Origin: Flavisericum labens | Lineage (GTDB): Bacteria > Bacteroidota > Bacteroidia > Flavobacteriales > Flavobacteriaceae | Length of the DNA stretch: 64,000 nt | NCBI RefSeq assembly: GCF_045446075.1 | Contig: NZ_JBJJBQ010000012.1 | Location: 37,019 to 101,018 of the forward strand | Direction: 5' to 3' | In this document: positions 1-8,786 of the stretch, piece after piece | How positions within the stretch are numbered: the stretch's first letter is position 1 | Layout: the number at the start of each line of letters is the position of its first letter | Translations under genes and position numbers: made by a program | The notes under the pieces: model-generated | What the model was told of the DNA's origin: nothing | Seen by the model: only the letters and a program-made list of their open reading frames with translations | Databases searched by the model: none

Positions 1-11
1 TTAGGAAAAAT

Positions 12-1961
12 CTATTTGTTTTCTAACCAAACCTTCATTTTATTTACGCCTCGGTTTGACCAAGCGTAATAAGGAATAGCTTTCAATTTACGGTTTGTGA
101 TGGTATTAACACCTTCTAAAATGTCTTCCTTCTGAACCGTAAATTCGTCGTTTGATGACACCGAAATTTTATCAAATTTTGGATTATCCACTTCTTCTAC
201 TGCATAAACCAAAGGGCCATACTCTAATGATAGTTTACCTCTATCTTCTTCTACTTTTTCATTGGCTTTAACCGTTCGCACTTCCATTGGGAAATTGATT
301 TCGATTTTATCTATAGGATTCCAATTCCTAGTAATTTCGAAATAACCTTCTTTAATGGAAGTATTAACTTTTTCTCCGTTAATGGATAAGGTTGGTTGCG
401 ATTTGTAAATGTCTGCATAACTGTATAAATCGCTGGGTAATACTTCATTTCTACTCCATCCAGGCACACGGAATTTAACGGTGATTTCTGAATTGGCATC
501 AATGGTCAATTTTACGTTACCGTTCCATGGATAAGATGTTTCTTGAGAAACCTTAACTTCTTCACCATTCAAATCAATGTCGGCATGACTTGAAGCATAT
601 AAATTTACGTAAATGGTTTTGTCTGATTTTGAATAAATCAATCCGGGAATTGAGGGCACGAAACGAATCACGTTAGTTGGACAGCAAGAGCAATCAAACC
701 AAGCTTGACGGGTACAAGAACCGCGATTGGATTTATAAACACCATCAGATTCTAAAGCGTTTGGATAGAAAAAGTTGGTTCCGTCTAAAGATAGTCCAGA
801 AATCAAACCGTTGTACAGCGTACGCTCAATAACATCAAAATATTTTACATCGCCATAAAGGTTATGCAATCTATGGTTCCAGTATACATCGCCAATGGCA
901 GCACAGGTTTCGTTGTAAGCAGTAAGGTTTGGTAATTCATAATTTGCACCAAATTGCTCTCCATCATGCTTTGCTCCAATTCCACCGGTGATGTACATTT
1001 TTTTACTCACCATATTGTCCCATAATTTATTAATTGCAGCCTCGTATAAACTATCGTTTTGAATAGCTGCAATATCGGTCATGGCTGCATACATATACAC
1101 TGCTCTAACGGAATGTCCCACAACTTCCTCTTGATTGACAACAGGGACATGGTCTTGAGAATATGGACCAAATAGTTTGTGATTATTCGGATTTCCGCGG
1201 TTATCTAAAAAGTATTTTGCAAGGTTGATATAATCTTCTTTTCCTGTTATTTGATACAATTTTATTAACCCCGTTTCAATAATTTGATGCCCAGGAACAG
1301 CAGAAATTTTATATTCGCCCTCACCAAAGGTTTTTACCATTAAATCGGCGTTTTTTAAAGCAATATTCAAAAAGTTACGTTTTCCCGTGGCTTTATAATG
1401 CACGGCTGCAGCTTCATATAAATGGCCAGCGTTATACAATTCGTGACTCATAAATAGGGCTTCCCAACGCTTACCTTCTTTTACCTCAACCCATGGCGCT
1501 GGTGGCTCTGCAGGATTAATGGTCCTCCAAGTTGTTAAATAACCATCAGGTTCTTGACCTATTTTTATAATGTTGACCAAAGAATCTAATACGGCTTCTA
1601 ACTCTTTGTTTGGGGCACTTATTAATGAGTTCGAAGCACCTTCAATAATTTTATAAACATCGGTATCGTCAAAAGGCATAGCGCCTTTTACTTTACCTTC
1701 CATTTCTCCACCCGCAATTAAGAAATTATCCAAACGGCCTTCTTCTTCACATTTGGCAATGGCATATTCAATGGTTTTTTCTTGAACGCGTTTGATGATA
1801 GGTAACCAAAATTCGTCGGTAACTTTTACGTTTTGGATATCTACAGGTTCTATCTGATAGCCCGTTTTTTCTTCTACTTTAGCAATGTCCTTTTTGTCTG
1901 TTTTACAGTTGAATAAAACAATTGCGGTTGCTAAAATCAGTATGTGCTTTGATAGTTTCAT
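12..1961 (-). CDS. GH127 (DUF1680) beta-L-arabinofuranosidase, lipoprotein
   Basis: This predicted glycoside hydrolase would remove terminal beta-L-arabinofuranose from arabinan or arabinogalactan side chains. The 649-residue protein starts with a lipoprotein signal whose lipobox ends at Cys19. The metal/catalytic set of the GH127 family is visible: Glu351 and Cys353 in YNETCAAIG, and the pair Cys426-Cys427 in DCSCCPTN. By comparison with the characterised Bifidobacterium enzyme HypBA1, Cys426 would be the nucleophile. It is the last gene visible in a GH51-GH43-GH43-GH43-GH127 run, only 3 bases after the preceding GH43, so it is almost certainly co-transcribed. It is complete at its C-terminus near the window edge. 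The family is clear; the exact linkage specificity is inferred. Confidence 0.9.
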   Translation of the reverse strand: MKLSKHILILATAIVLFNCKTDKKDIAKVEEKTGYQIEPVDIQNVKVTDEFWLPIIKRVQEKTIEYAIAKCEEEGRLDNFLIAGGEMEGKVKGAMPFDDTDVYKIIEGASNSLISAPNKELEAVLDSLVNIIKIGQEPDGYLTTWRTINPAEPPAPWVEVKEGKRWEALFMSHELYNAGHLYEAAAVHYKATGKRNFLNIALKNADLMVKTFGEGEYKISAVPGHQIIETGLIKLYQITGKEDYINLAKYFLDNRGNPNNHKLFGPYSQDHVPVVNQEEVVGHSVRAVYMYAAMTDIAAIQNDSLYEAAINKLWDNMVSKKMYITGGIGAKHDGEQFGANYELPNLTAYNETCAAIGDVYWNHRLHNLYGDVKYFDVIERTLYNGLISGLSLDGTNFFYPNALESDGVYKSNRGSCTRQAWFDCSCCPTNVIRFVPSIPGLIYSKSDKTIYVNLYASSHADIDLNGEEVKVSQETSYPWNGNVKLTIDANSEITVKFRVPGWSRNEVLPSDLYSYADIYKSQPTLSINGEKVNTSIKEGYFEITRNWNPIDKIEINFPMEVRTVKANEKVEEDRGKLSLEYGPLVYAVEEVDNPKFDKISVSSNDEFTVQKEDILEGVNTITNRKLKAIPYYAWSNRGVNKMKVWLENK

Positions 1962-1964
1962 TTT

Positions 1965-2951
1965 TTAATCCATTGGTTCTACAACTGGCCAACCATCTAC
2001 CCAATTCACTTCTTTTACGATTAGTTTTGGCAACCCTTTATCGCTGGCATCATAACCATGCATAAAGGTGTAATCTTTACCTTCAAAAGTGAATACACTG
2101 TTGTGTCCAACACCATACCAGTTCTTGTTACCTTCGATAACTAAACTCCCACCACCTGCATTTAATTTTTTTCCGTCTTTATCAACATAGGGGCCAGTAA
2201 CTGATTTTGAGCGACCAACCACTAATTTATAAGTACTATTTTCTCCACGGCAGCAATAATCCCATGATAGGAATTGATAATAATAATCGCCTTTTTTAAA
2301 GATAAAAGGACCTTCTAACGGCGCATCTCCGGCATCGGCATCAGGTAGATCTGGACTTCTATCCCTTCTTGCAATAGGATACCATTCCTGCGGTTGCGCA
2401 AGAGTTTTTAAATCGTCTTCTAATTTGACCATTTTTAAACCAGACCAAAACGAACCGAATGACATCCACGGCGTACCGTCTTCATCAAAAATCAAATTAG
2501 GGTCAATGGCATTCCACAAGTCCCTATTAGGTGCGGATTGAATAACAATACCCTGATCTTCCCATTTGTAATTTTCATCTTCTGGATTTAAAGTTGAATT
2601 TGTTACCAATCCAATTGCCGATGTGTTTTTTCCAAATGCGGAAATTGAATAATATAAATAATATGTTCCGTTGTGAAGCGTAATATCCGGCGCCCAAATA
2701 TGACCGTTAAAGCCTGGGGCTACTTTTTTAGCCCACTTAGGACTTTCTGCAAAAACACGGTCTGCTTTTGTCCATGTTTTTAAATCTTTGGATGTAAAAC
2801 TTGTTATGCCTGGTCCTGTACAAAACAAATAATAGGTATCTCCTTGTTTGGCAACAACAGGATCATGTGTTATTGGTTTATCGGTTTGAGCACATGAAAC
2901 AATGGATATAAAAAAAACAAATAATGCTGTGAAATGCTTTAATATTTTCAT
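1965..2951 (-). CDS. GH43 endo-arabinanase-like, secreted
   Basis: This 328-residue five-bladed beta-propeller glycoside hydrolase of family GH43 most likely cuts alpha-1,5-arabinan. The N-terminus is a signal peptide ending in SCAQ, with Cys20 as probable lipid anchor. The three GH43 acidic residues are visible: base Asp30 in THDPVV, pKa-modulating Asp150 in NAIDPN, and acid Glu213 in LEGPF. The layout HDP...TSKDL resembles endo-1,5-alpha-L-arabinanases more than xylosidases. It has catalytic-domain length only, with no accessory module. It lies 5 bases after another GH43 and 3 bases before GH127 in the same operon. An exo-acting arabinanase is the main alternative. Confidence 0.87.
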   Translation of the reverse strand: MKILKHFTALFVFFISIVSCAQTDKPITHDPVVAKQGDTYYLFCTGPGITSFTSKDLKTWTKADRVFAESPKWAKKVAPGFNGHIWAPDITLHNGTYYLYYSISAFGKNTSAIGLVTNSTLNPEDENYKWEDQGIVIQSAPNRDLWNAIDPNLIFDEDGTPWMSFGSFWSGLKMVKLEDDLKTLAQPQEWYPIARRDRSPDLPDADAGDAPLEGPFIFKKGDYYYQFLSWDYCCRGENSTYKLVVGRSKSVTGPYVDKDGKKLNAGGGSLVIEGNKNWYGVGHNSVFTFEGKDYTFMHGYDASDKGLPKLIVKEVNWVDGWPVVEPMD

Positions 2952-2956
2952 GGTAT

Positions 2957-3955
2957 TTAATTTTGAATTCCTTCTGATGTCATAATAATACGTTTCAAAG
3001 TACCGTCTTCGTTGTAATACAATCTATCCACACAAACCGAGCGTCTAAAACTTCCGCCATGCGTAGGAATTGAACCATTATGATAGATAAAATAATCTTT
3101 GCCTTTAAACTCAAGAATAGCCTGATGATTGGTGTTACTATTACCAGCCACCTCATTTAAAATACCCTTAAATTCCCATGGCCCAGTAATGGATTTACTC
3201 ATGGCATAGGCAATCTTTTCTGGAAATTGATAAGCATAAGATAGATAGTACCAATCTCCTTTTTTGTGGATATAGGGTGCTTCGGTGAAGTTTGGCAGAT
3301 CTACCGTCATAATCGGGCCGTCCAGCTCAATCATATTATCTTTTAACTTGGCGTATTTACAAACCGTATTTCCCCAGAACAGGTAAGCTTGACCATCATC
3401 GTCAATCCAAACTGTTGGGTCAATATCATCCCAACTTATCTTGGTATGCGTAGTCATATCATTAGTTATCAAGGCTTTGCCAATAGCATCTTTAAAAGGC
3501 CCTATAGGGCTATCGGCTACTGCCACACCAATGGCTTTACCATGGTGAGAATCATCATGTTCTACAGTAACGTACCAATAAAATTTCCCATCTCGTTCAA
3601 TAACTTGAGCAGCCCAGGCATCCCCTTTGGCCCATTCAAAGTCTAAAGGTTTTAATGGCACTGGATGTTCTTCCCAGTTAACCATATCTGATGAAGAAAA
3701 CACTAACCATTCATACATTCTATAGCCATTAACATTGTTGGGAGCCTCATCATGACCGGCATATAAATATACTTTGTCATTATGCACTATAGCTGCAGCA
3801 TCAGCAGTATATTTGTCCGTAATAATCGGGTTATTAAATTTTAAAGGCTTTTTTGAAATTTCAGCTCGTTCTTCTAAAGAATTCTTTTCCTTAACTTCTT
3901 CTTTACAGGCAACTAAAGCTATAAAGAGAAATAAAAATTTAAATAAGTGTTTCAT
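2957..3955 (-). CDS. GH43 alpha-L-arabinofuranosidase-like, lipoprotein
   Basis: This is a second GH43 propeller enzyme of 332 residues with a lipobox at Cys17 (LVAC). Probable catalytic residues are Asp52 in YTADAAAI, Asp179 in DDIDPTVW and Glu225 in FTEAPY. The motif spacing and the HDEAPNN stretch place it in a different GH43 subfamily from its two neighbours, one commonly annotated as arabinofuranosidase or XynD-like. It probably removes arabinose branches or ends released by the endo-enzyme. It sits between two other GH43 genes with 5- and 11-base gaps. Subfamily and exact substrate are not provable by eye. Confidence 0.85.
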   Translation of the reverse strand: MKHLFKFLFLFIALVACKEEVKEKNSLEERAEISKKPLKFNNPIITDKYTADAAAIVHNDKVYLYAGHDEAPNNVNGYRMYEWLVFSSSDMVNWEEHPVPLKPLDFEWAKGDAWAAQVIERDGKFYWYVTVEHDDSHHGKAIGVAVADSPIGPFKDAIGKALITNDMTTHTKISWDDIDPTVWIDDDGQAYLFWGNTVCKYAKLKDNMIELDGPIMTVDLPNFTEAPYIHKKGDWYYLSYAYQFPEKIAYAMSKSITGPWEFKGILNEVAGNSNTNHQAILEFKGKDYFIYHNGSIPTHGGSFRRSVCVDRLYYNEDGTLKRIIMTSEGIQN

Positions 3956-3966
3956 GTAAATAAAAT

Positions 3967-5493
3967 TTAATTGACTTTTTTACCCCAAATGGCAGTTCCG
4001 TCATTATTTAAACCAGAAAGTAAAATTGTGGAGGCTACTTTGTTCTCCCAGTCTCTACCGCGCTCAACGTGTAATTTATCGGTAAAACCATTTGCCCAAG
4101 TTAAGGTTAACCAAGGTGCACTAAAGGCCCAAGAATTATTAGTATCACCATTAATAGAACCGTCCGCTCCTAGCACCAAATCAATCGAGGTTTGGAAATC
4201 GGCCGAGGTTTGCTCTTCAGCATAACCGGGTGTTACTGAATACCCCAAAATAATTTGCTCGTAAGTTCCAACCAGATCCGCATCAGTAATGGCAGATTGA
4301 TTAACCGCCGCATAACGCTCTGGAGACACAATGGGCCAACCATCTTCGGTCCAATGAATTTTACGAACATGTAAAACCATAAAAAAACTGTTAATCCCAG
4401 GTCTTCCTTGATGTGCCATGTAATATTGGCCATTGCCATCATTAAACACAGCTGGATGGGAAACCCCTTGCCAACCAGAATGACCATTAAACTTATACGG
4501 CGCTAAAATCATAGGCGCATTGTCTACCTCTGTGTTGATATTTACACCATTAAAGTCGTAAAACGGTCCGTCAGGTGTATCACCTCGTCCAACCCTTACA
4601 TTATATTTTGTTTGAAGCCAATCGTAAGAAATAAACATATAGTACTTTCCTTGATCTGCATTGTATATAACTTCTGGGCCTTCAATATTTCCATTTATTG
4701 AATTTCCGGTAAAACCACGTTGCGCAATGCGTGTTCCTTTATTGCCATTAACCAACGCTAAACCTGTAGTTGGGTTTAACTTTAATTTATAAATACCATC
4801 CCAAGCAGAACCGTAATAAAACCAATGCTCTCCAGATGGCGTTACAACAACGGTAGGATCAATGGCATTCGTTTGCCTGGTACCATCGGCCTCTGAGGTA
4901 ACCACCAAATCTTTTTCTAACCAGGGCCCTTCAGGACTATCGGAAGTTGCCAAGCCCATAACACTGAGACGACCAACTTCTGAGGACAGCGAATAATACA
5001 ATCGGTATTCATCACCTACTTTCATGATAAAAGGAGCCCAAAGCGAATTAAATGGCTCTGTGCCCTTGCTTCTTATAAAGTTAGCTCCTTTTGAAGGCAA
5101 TGTATTAAACGCCCAACCAACCCATTGCCAATTTACTAAATCCTGTGATTTTCTAATTTGAATTCCTGGACGAACAGCTGACCCAAAGGACACGTCGGTA
5201 TTATAGCAATAATACGTATCGCCCACTTTTATTACAGAAGGGTCGTGAACATTGTATGGCCCCCAATCCCTTACGTTCTGAACACCAGCAACATCATAAT
5301 ACGTATCCTCTATATTATCAACTGTATAAACTTTTGATGTTGGTCCTTCCTCTTCTTCCTCTTCCTCTTCTTCCTGCTCTTGTTGCTGTTCTTCTTTTAC
5401 GGGACTGTCTTTGGAACAACTAGTACCAACAAAAACTAGCAGAAAAAACAGTACCACCAGTTTCAATTTGGTCATTATATTTTCTTTCTTCAT
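3967..5493 (-). CDS. GH43 endo-arabinanase with C-terminal beta-sandwich-like domain, lipoprotein
   Basis: This 508-residue lipoprotein (lipobox TSC, Cys26) carries a GH43 catalytic domain at roughly residues 70-390 and an additional C-terminal domain of about 110 residues, as in larger Bacteroidota endo-arabinanases. The HDPSV, NAIDPT and IEGPEV motifs carry the three catalytic acids. Between lipid anchor and catalytic domain lies a highly acidic Gln/Glu tract (EEQQQEQ then nine Glu), likely a flexible surface tether. The second half of the signal region contains a second possible start (MTKLKLV, residue 7), which would give a more usual signal peptide. It follows GH51 after 13 bases and is probably the surface enzyme that opens arabinan for the SusCD pair. 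Confidence 0.87.
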   Translation of the reverse strand: MKKENIMTKLKLVVLFFLLVFVGTSCSKDSPVKEEQQQEQEEEEEEEEEGPTSKVYTVDNIEDTYYDVAGVQNVRDWGPYNVHDPSVIKVGDTYYCYNTDVSFGSAVRPGIQIRKSQDLVNWQWVGWAFNTLPSKGANFIRSKGTEPFNSLWAPFIMKVGDEYRLYYSLSSEVGRLSVMGLATSDSPEGPWLEKDLVVTSEADGTRQTNAIDPTVVVTPSGEHWFYYGSAWDGIYKLKLNPTTGLALVNGNKGTRIAQRGFTGNSINGNIEGPEVIYNADQGKYYMFISYDWLQTKYNVRVGRGDTPDGPFYDFNGVNINTEVDNAPMILAPYKFNGHSGWQGVSHPAVFNDGNGQYYMAHQGRPGINSFFMVLHVRKIHWTEDGWPIVSPERYAAVNQSAITDADLVGTYEQIILGYSVTPGYAEEQTSADFQTSIDLVLGADGSINGDTNNSWAFSAPWLTLTWANGFTDKLHVERGRDWENKVASTILLSGLNNDGTAIWGKKVN

Positions 5494-5506
5494 AGCTTAT
5501 AAATTT

Positions 5507-7057
5507 TTATTTTCCTTCCATCATAATTACAGAAAACGCTGGAATTGTTACCGTCAATTTTCCTTTTTTAAACTTGAATTTTTTAAATTCGGTGGTTTTA
5601 ATTTTATCAGGGTTATCAAAAGTATTATGGTCTTGAATCTTGTCTGACGCCAAAATAGTCCCTGTAAATTCCTTTAATCCCAAATCACCTAAGTCAAGTT
5701 CAACCTCATTTTCTTTTTCTGAATCAATATTTACTAGAGAAATATTAACCTTACCGTCCTTTTTTGAAGCTGAAGCCGATATAGCCGAAAGCGATTCTCC
5801 GTTGAACGTATATTCTGGAGATTCAAAAGAAAGGGGTAAAAGCTGTGCATCTTGATGTGCCGCGTACATTTTCATTACGTGGTATGTTGGCGTTAACAAC
5901 ATTTTTTCACCTTCGGTTAAAATTGTCGCCTGCAAAACATTGACTGCTTGTGCCAGATTTGCCATTTTAATTCTATCTACTCTACTATTAAATATATTTA
6001 ATGTTACACCAGCTATCATGGCATCTCTCATGGTATTTTGTTGATAAGCAAAACCTGGGTTAGTACCCTCTTCAACCTCATACCAGCTTCCCCACTCATC
6101 AACAACTAAAGCCACTCTCTTTTTAGGATCATATTTATCCATAATAGCAATATGCTTGTCCAAAATCTCGTTCATATGAAGACAATGCTTCATGAAAAGG
6201 AAATAATCAGATTCATCAAACTTCGTGGCTGAACCTGTAGGTGGCCATCCAGTACGAGTGTAATAGTGAACTGAAAGCCCCCACATCATTCTATGTGGCA
6301 CATCCCTCATCATAACTTCAGTCCAGTGATAATTATCGGCATCAGCTCCTGACGCTATTCTTTTGATTGGTGTGCCAGGATAATCCCTAGCATATGTTGC
6401 ATATTGTCTATATAAGTTTGCGAAAAATTCTGGAGTCATATTTCCACCACATCCCCAGCTTTCGTTACCAATACCCCAATATTTAACGCGCCAAGGCTCT
6501 TCCCTACCATTACTTTTTCTTAAATTTGCCATAGCCGTATTACCATCATAATTGCAGTACTCAACCCAATCATTAAGCTCTTCAACGGTTCCACTTCCAA
6601 CGTTTCCTGCTAAATACGGCTCTGTTCCCAACAACTCACACAATTGTAAAAATTCATGAGTACCGAAGCCATTATCTTCTTCTACCTTACCCCAATGTGT
6701 ATTAAGTATATTGGGTCTTTCCTCCTTCGGTCCTATACCATCTTTCCAGTGGTATTCATCAGCAAAGCAGCCTCCTGGCCAGCGTAAATTAGGCGTTTTT
6801 AAGCCTTTTAATGCTTCTATGATATCGTTTCTCATACCATTAGTATTAGGAATATTGCTATCCTCCCCCACATAAATACCATCATAAATACACCTACCCA
6901 AATGCTCCGTAAAATGGCCATAAATATGTTTGCTAATTATTGGTGCAGATTCATCTTCACTAACTTTTATAATTGTAGTGTTCTGTGAATAAACACTTGA
7001 AGCTGCAATAAAAAAGATTGCAATAAAATTCAAAAAAACTAATTTAGTTTTAAACAT
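5507..7057 (-). CDS. GH51 alpha-L-arabinofuranosidase, secreted
   Basis: This 516-residue GH51 enzyme hydrolyses terminal alpha-L-arabinofuranosyl residues from arabinan oligosaccharides. A cleavable signal peptide ends near residue 24 (SVYSQ). The acid/base Glu199 lies in GIGNESWG and the nucleophile Glu321 in VVDEWGSW, both canonical. The C-terminal about 130 residues form the usual beta-sandwich. It is the first gene of the arabinan-hydrolase operon, preceded by about 240 bases carrying a promoter-like element and an AraR-type palindrome at 7120-7140. Export suggests periplasmic action after uptake. Confidence 0.92.
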   Translation of the reverse strand: MFKTKLVFLNFIAIFFIAASSVYSQNTTIIKVSEDESAPIISKHIYGHFTEHLGRCIYDGIYVGEDSNIPNTNGMRNDIIEALKGLKTPNLRWPGGCFADEYHWKDGIGPKEERPNILNTHWGKVEEDNGFGTHEFLQLCELLGTEPYLAGNVGSGTVEELNDWVEYCNYDGNTAMANLRKSNGREEPWRVKYWGIGNESWGCGGNMTPEFFANLYRQYATYARDYPGTPIKRIASGADADNYHWTEVMMRDVPHRMMWGLSVHYYTRTGWPPTGSATKFDESDYFLFMKHCLHMNEILDKHIAIMDKYDPKKRVALVVDEWGSWYEVEEGTNPGFAYQQNTMRDAMIAGVTLNIFNSRVDRIKMANLAQAVNVLQATILTEGEKMLLTPTYHVMKMYAAHQDAQLLPLSFESPEYTFNGESLSAISASASKKDGKVNISLVNIDSEKENEVELDLGDLGLKEFTGTILASDKIQDHNTFDNPDKIKTTEFKKFKFKKGKLTVTIPAFSVIMMEGK

Positions 7058-7119
7058 AGCCGTAAACTTATTTGTATTATTTAATTTATATAATTGTTAA
7101 AGATCCTGAATAAAAACCT

Positions 7120-7140
7120 ATAAGTGTAATTTATACACTT
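7120..7140. promoter_or_regulatory. Putative AraR operator upstream of the GH51 operon
   Basis: The palindrome AAGTGTAATTTATACACTT lies in the leader of the arabinan-hydrolase operon. The surrounding 21-base element matches the copy at 17001-17021 at 19 of 21 positions. It lies at the expected transcription start of a possible minus-strand promoter, which fits repression by the Nudix-type regulator encoded at 17153. Confidence 0.65.
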
Positions 7141-7141
7141 A

Positions 7142-7172
7142 CAAATTAATTAAAAAGAATTGAGACTTCCAA
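7142..7172 (-). promoter_or_regulatory. Possible Bacteroidota promoter for the GH51 operon
   Basis: On the minus strand a TTG (7070 of the 7100s, i.e. 7170-7172) is followed after 20 bases by TTAATTTG (7142-7149), one base off the Bacteroidota -7 consensus TAnnTTTG. The putative start point falls inside the AraR-type palindrome. Start mapping is not possible from sequence alone. Confidence 0.4.
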
Positions 7173-7296
7173 AAATACTAATGTTAATTTTATTAATATA
7201 ACCATAAAAAAACGGTTTACTAATAAGATTAACAATTAAAGCCCCTAACTTTTAACTAATTGCTAATACTCGTGTGAAGTTTTATAAAAAAGCGTT

Positions 7297-8676
7297 TTAA
7301 TAAGCCGAAACTTTTAAAGTTTTCAGGTTATCTGCAATATAATGACCTATCAACTTACCCTGGGTTAAACCTTCGGTAATGGCCATATTATAATGAATGC
7401 CCCCATAAAGCCTAGAAAGGGCTGCCTCTTCTGAAGCCTGAATGAACGACGTAAATGTTCTAGCCGGTAAACCATACTCCGTTTCTGTGGTATCTTCAAA
7501 ACCAAAATTATCGCCAAACAGTTGCGTTAAAACTACTGCGGCCGACCCAGAAATAACCGAATGTCCACTCGTGTACTCAGGAAAAGGAGGTGTTTGCAAA
7601 AAAGGCTCCCAATCTTCATCTATCGATTTATTAATTACGGTTTCTGGGCGCACTACAAGCGTATTCCATTTTTGATCCCAACAGCTAATAAAACCGTCGA
7701 ATAATGCCACCGATACATTAGTAAAGGCATTAACCGTTTCATCAAAGGTTGACCCCTTAATTTTGGTGGCAATAGATGTTATCCCCACCCAATGTCCTCC
7801 TGGTGTAATTTTTTTTGTAGCAAACATGGTATGCCCCTGATGATGTGCTACATATGGGTTACAATCCCAGAATTTTGCAATATCGGCTCCTTTGCAGTTA
7901 TCCTTCCCGCCCACTTCATAAACCTCCATTAATTGCTTTTTAAAAGGGCTACCATCGGTTAAATCAAACTCAAAAGGTGGCTTAACCACAAATTGGTTGG
8001 GTGCTTGTAACACCAAAGTTCTAATTTTATTCCAATGTGGTTCTATGCCCTGCATGTAAGCCGGCGGAGTAGGCTTCCAATACTGCGGTTCTTCTCGAAT
8101 TATATACTGCGGATATGTACGGGTTTGTTTGTAAAAATCGGTGTCTGCCCACTTTAGAATATGATCGGCCACTTTATCTCCGTAGTCCATTGAAGCTTCC
8201 AATACTTTTTCAGGCAGTCCAGCTCGGCTTAAACTATCGTAACAACTTTCTTGAAACTCAGTTAATTTGTCCTCTGAAAAAACAAGTGCTTTCCCAACCC
8301 TAAAAAATGCCTGTAGTGAAGCCAAATTTAAATCGATATTTTTATTGGAAGGTTCAGGTATATCTTTAAAATCTGTTACCTGCCCAACTAAGCTATTGTA
8401 TTTTTCAGGATACTTTTTTTGAATTATTGCGTATGAAGCTAAACTGGGATACATGTAAACCCGAGATGCCACTGGTGGCGAAAAAATATCATAAACAATG
8501 ACATCCGTTAATTTTTTCATTGCCATTCGAAACAATTCTGGATTATTCAAATCATTCTTATAGCGAGTATCTTCTTCGCATCCTGAAATTGATATCAATA
8601 GCCACGACATGGTTACTAACAAGAAAGCTCGTTTTAGGACTACATATTTTATTGATACCTGTTTAAAATCTAACAT
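7297..8676 (-). CDS. Vanadium-dependent haloperoxidase / PAP2-like lipoprotein
   Basis: This 459-residue lipoprotein (lipobox ISGC, Cys33) belongs to the PAP2/vanadium haloperoxidase superfamily. The three vanadate/phosphate-binding motifs are present: KWNTLVVRP (Lys and Arg-Pro near residues 336-344), TSGH (about 368-371) and SRLYGGIH (about 421-428), with the last His as vanadate ligand. The acidic residue usually four places after that His in SRxxxGxHxxxD enzymes is Ala here. Activity could be halide oxidation or phosphatase; the motifs do not decide. It lies 110 bases downstream of the VCBS/ASPIC gene of the arabinan SusCD operon. Its role in a sugar locus is not explained by known pectin chemistry. 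Confidence 0.75.
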   Translation of the reverse strand: MLDFKQVSIKYVVLKRAFLLVTMSWLLISISGCEEDTRYKNDLNNPELFRMAMKKLTDVIVYDIFSPPVASRVYMYPSLASYAIIQKKYPEKYNSLVGQVTDFKDIPEPSNKNIDLNLASLQAFFRVGKALVFSEDKLTEFQESCYDSLSRAGLPEKVLEASMDYGDKVADHILKWADTDFYKQTRTYPQYIIREEPQYWKPTPPAYMQGIEPHWNKIRTLVLQAPNQFVVKPPFEFDLTDGSPFKKQLMEVYEVGGKDNCKGADIAKFWDCNPYVAHHQGHTMFATKKITPGGHWVGITSIATKIKGSTFDETVNAFTNVSVALFDGFISCWDQKWNTLVVRPETVINKSIDEDWEPFLQTPPFPEYTSGHSVISGSAAVVLTQLFGDNFGFEDTTETEYGLPARTFTSFIQASEEAALSRLYGGIHYNMAITEGLTQGKLIGHYIADNLKTLKVSAY

Positions 8677-8719
8677 GTTTAATTTTTAATATTTGAATTC
8701 CTGCCGGTTTAGCTTTTCA

Positions 8720-8727
8720 CAAATTTA
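8720..8727 (-). promoter_or_regulatory. Possible -7 box for the haloperoxidase-like gene
   Basis: The minus strand reads TAAATTTG here, an exact TAnnTTTG match 44 bases upstream of the start codon. No TTG is found at the proper -33 distance. The gene may therefore have its own weak promoter or simply be co-transcribed with the gene before it. Confidence 0.25.
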
Positions 8728-8786
8728 TGAATTACTTTGAATAGTAACATCTAAGACCCTTTATTACCGTAGTATTCACCTTAAAA

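Noticed and set aside
1..11. Stop codon of a further minus-strand gene at the left edge
   Set aside because: Only a TTA triplet at positions 1-3 is visible, which is not enough to call a gene.
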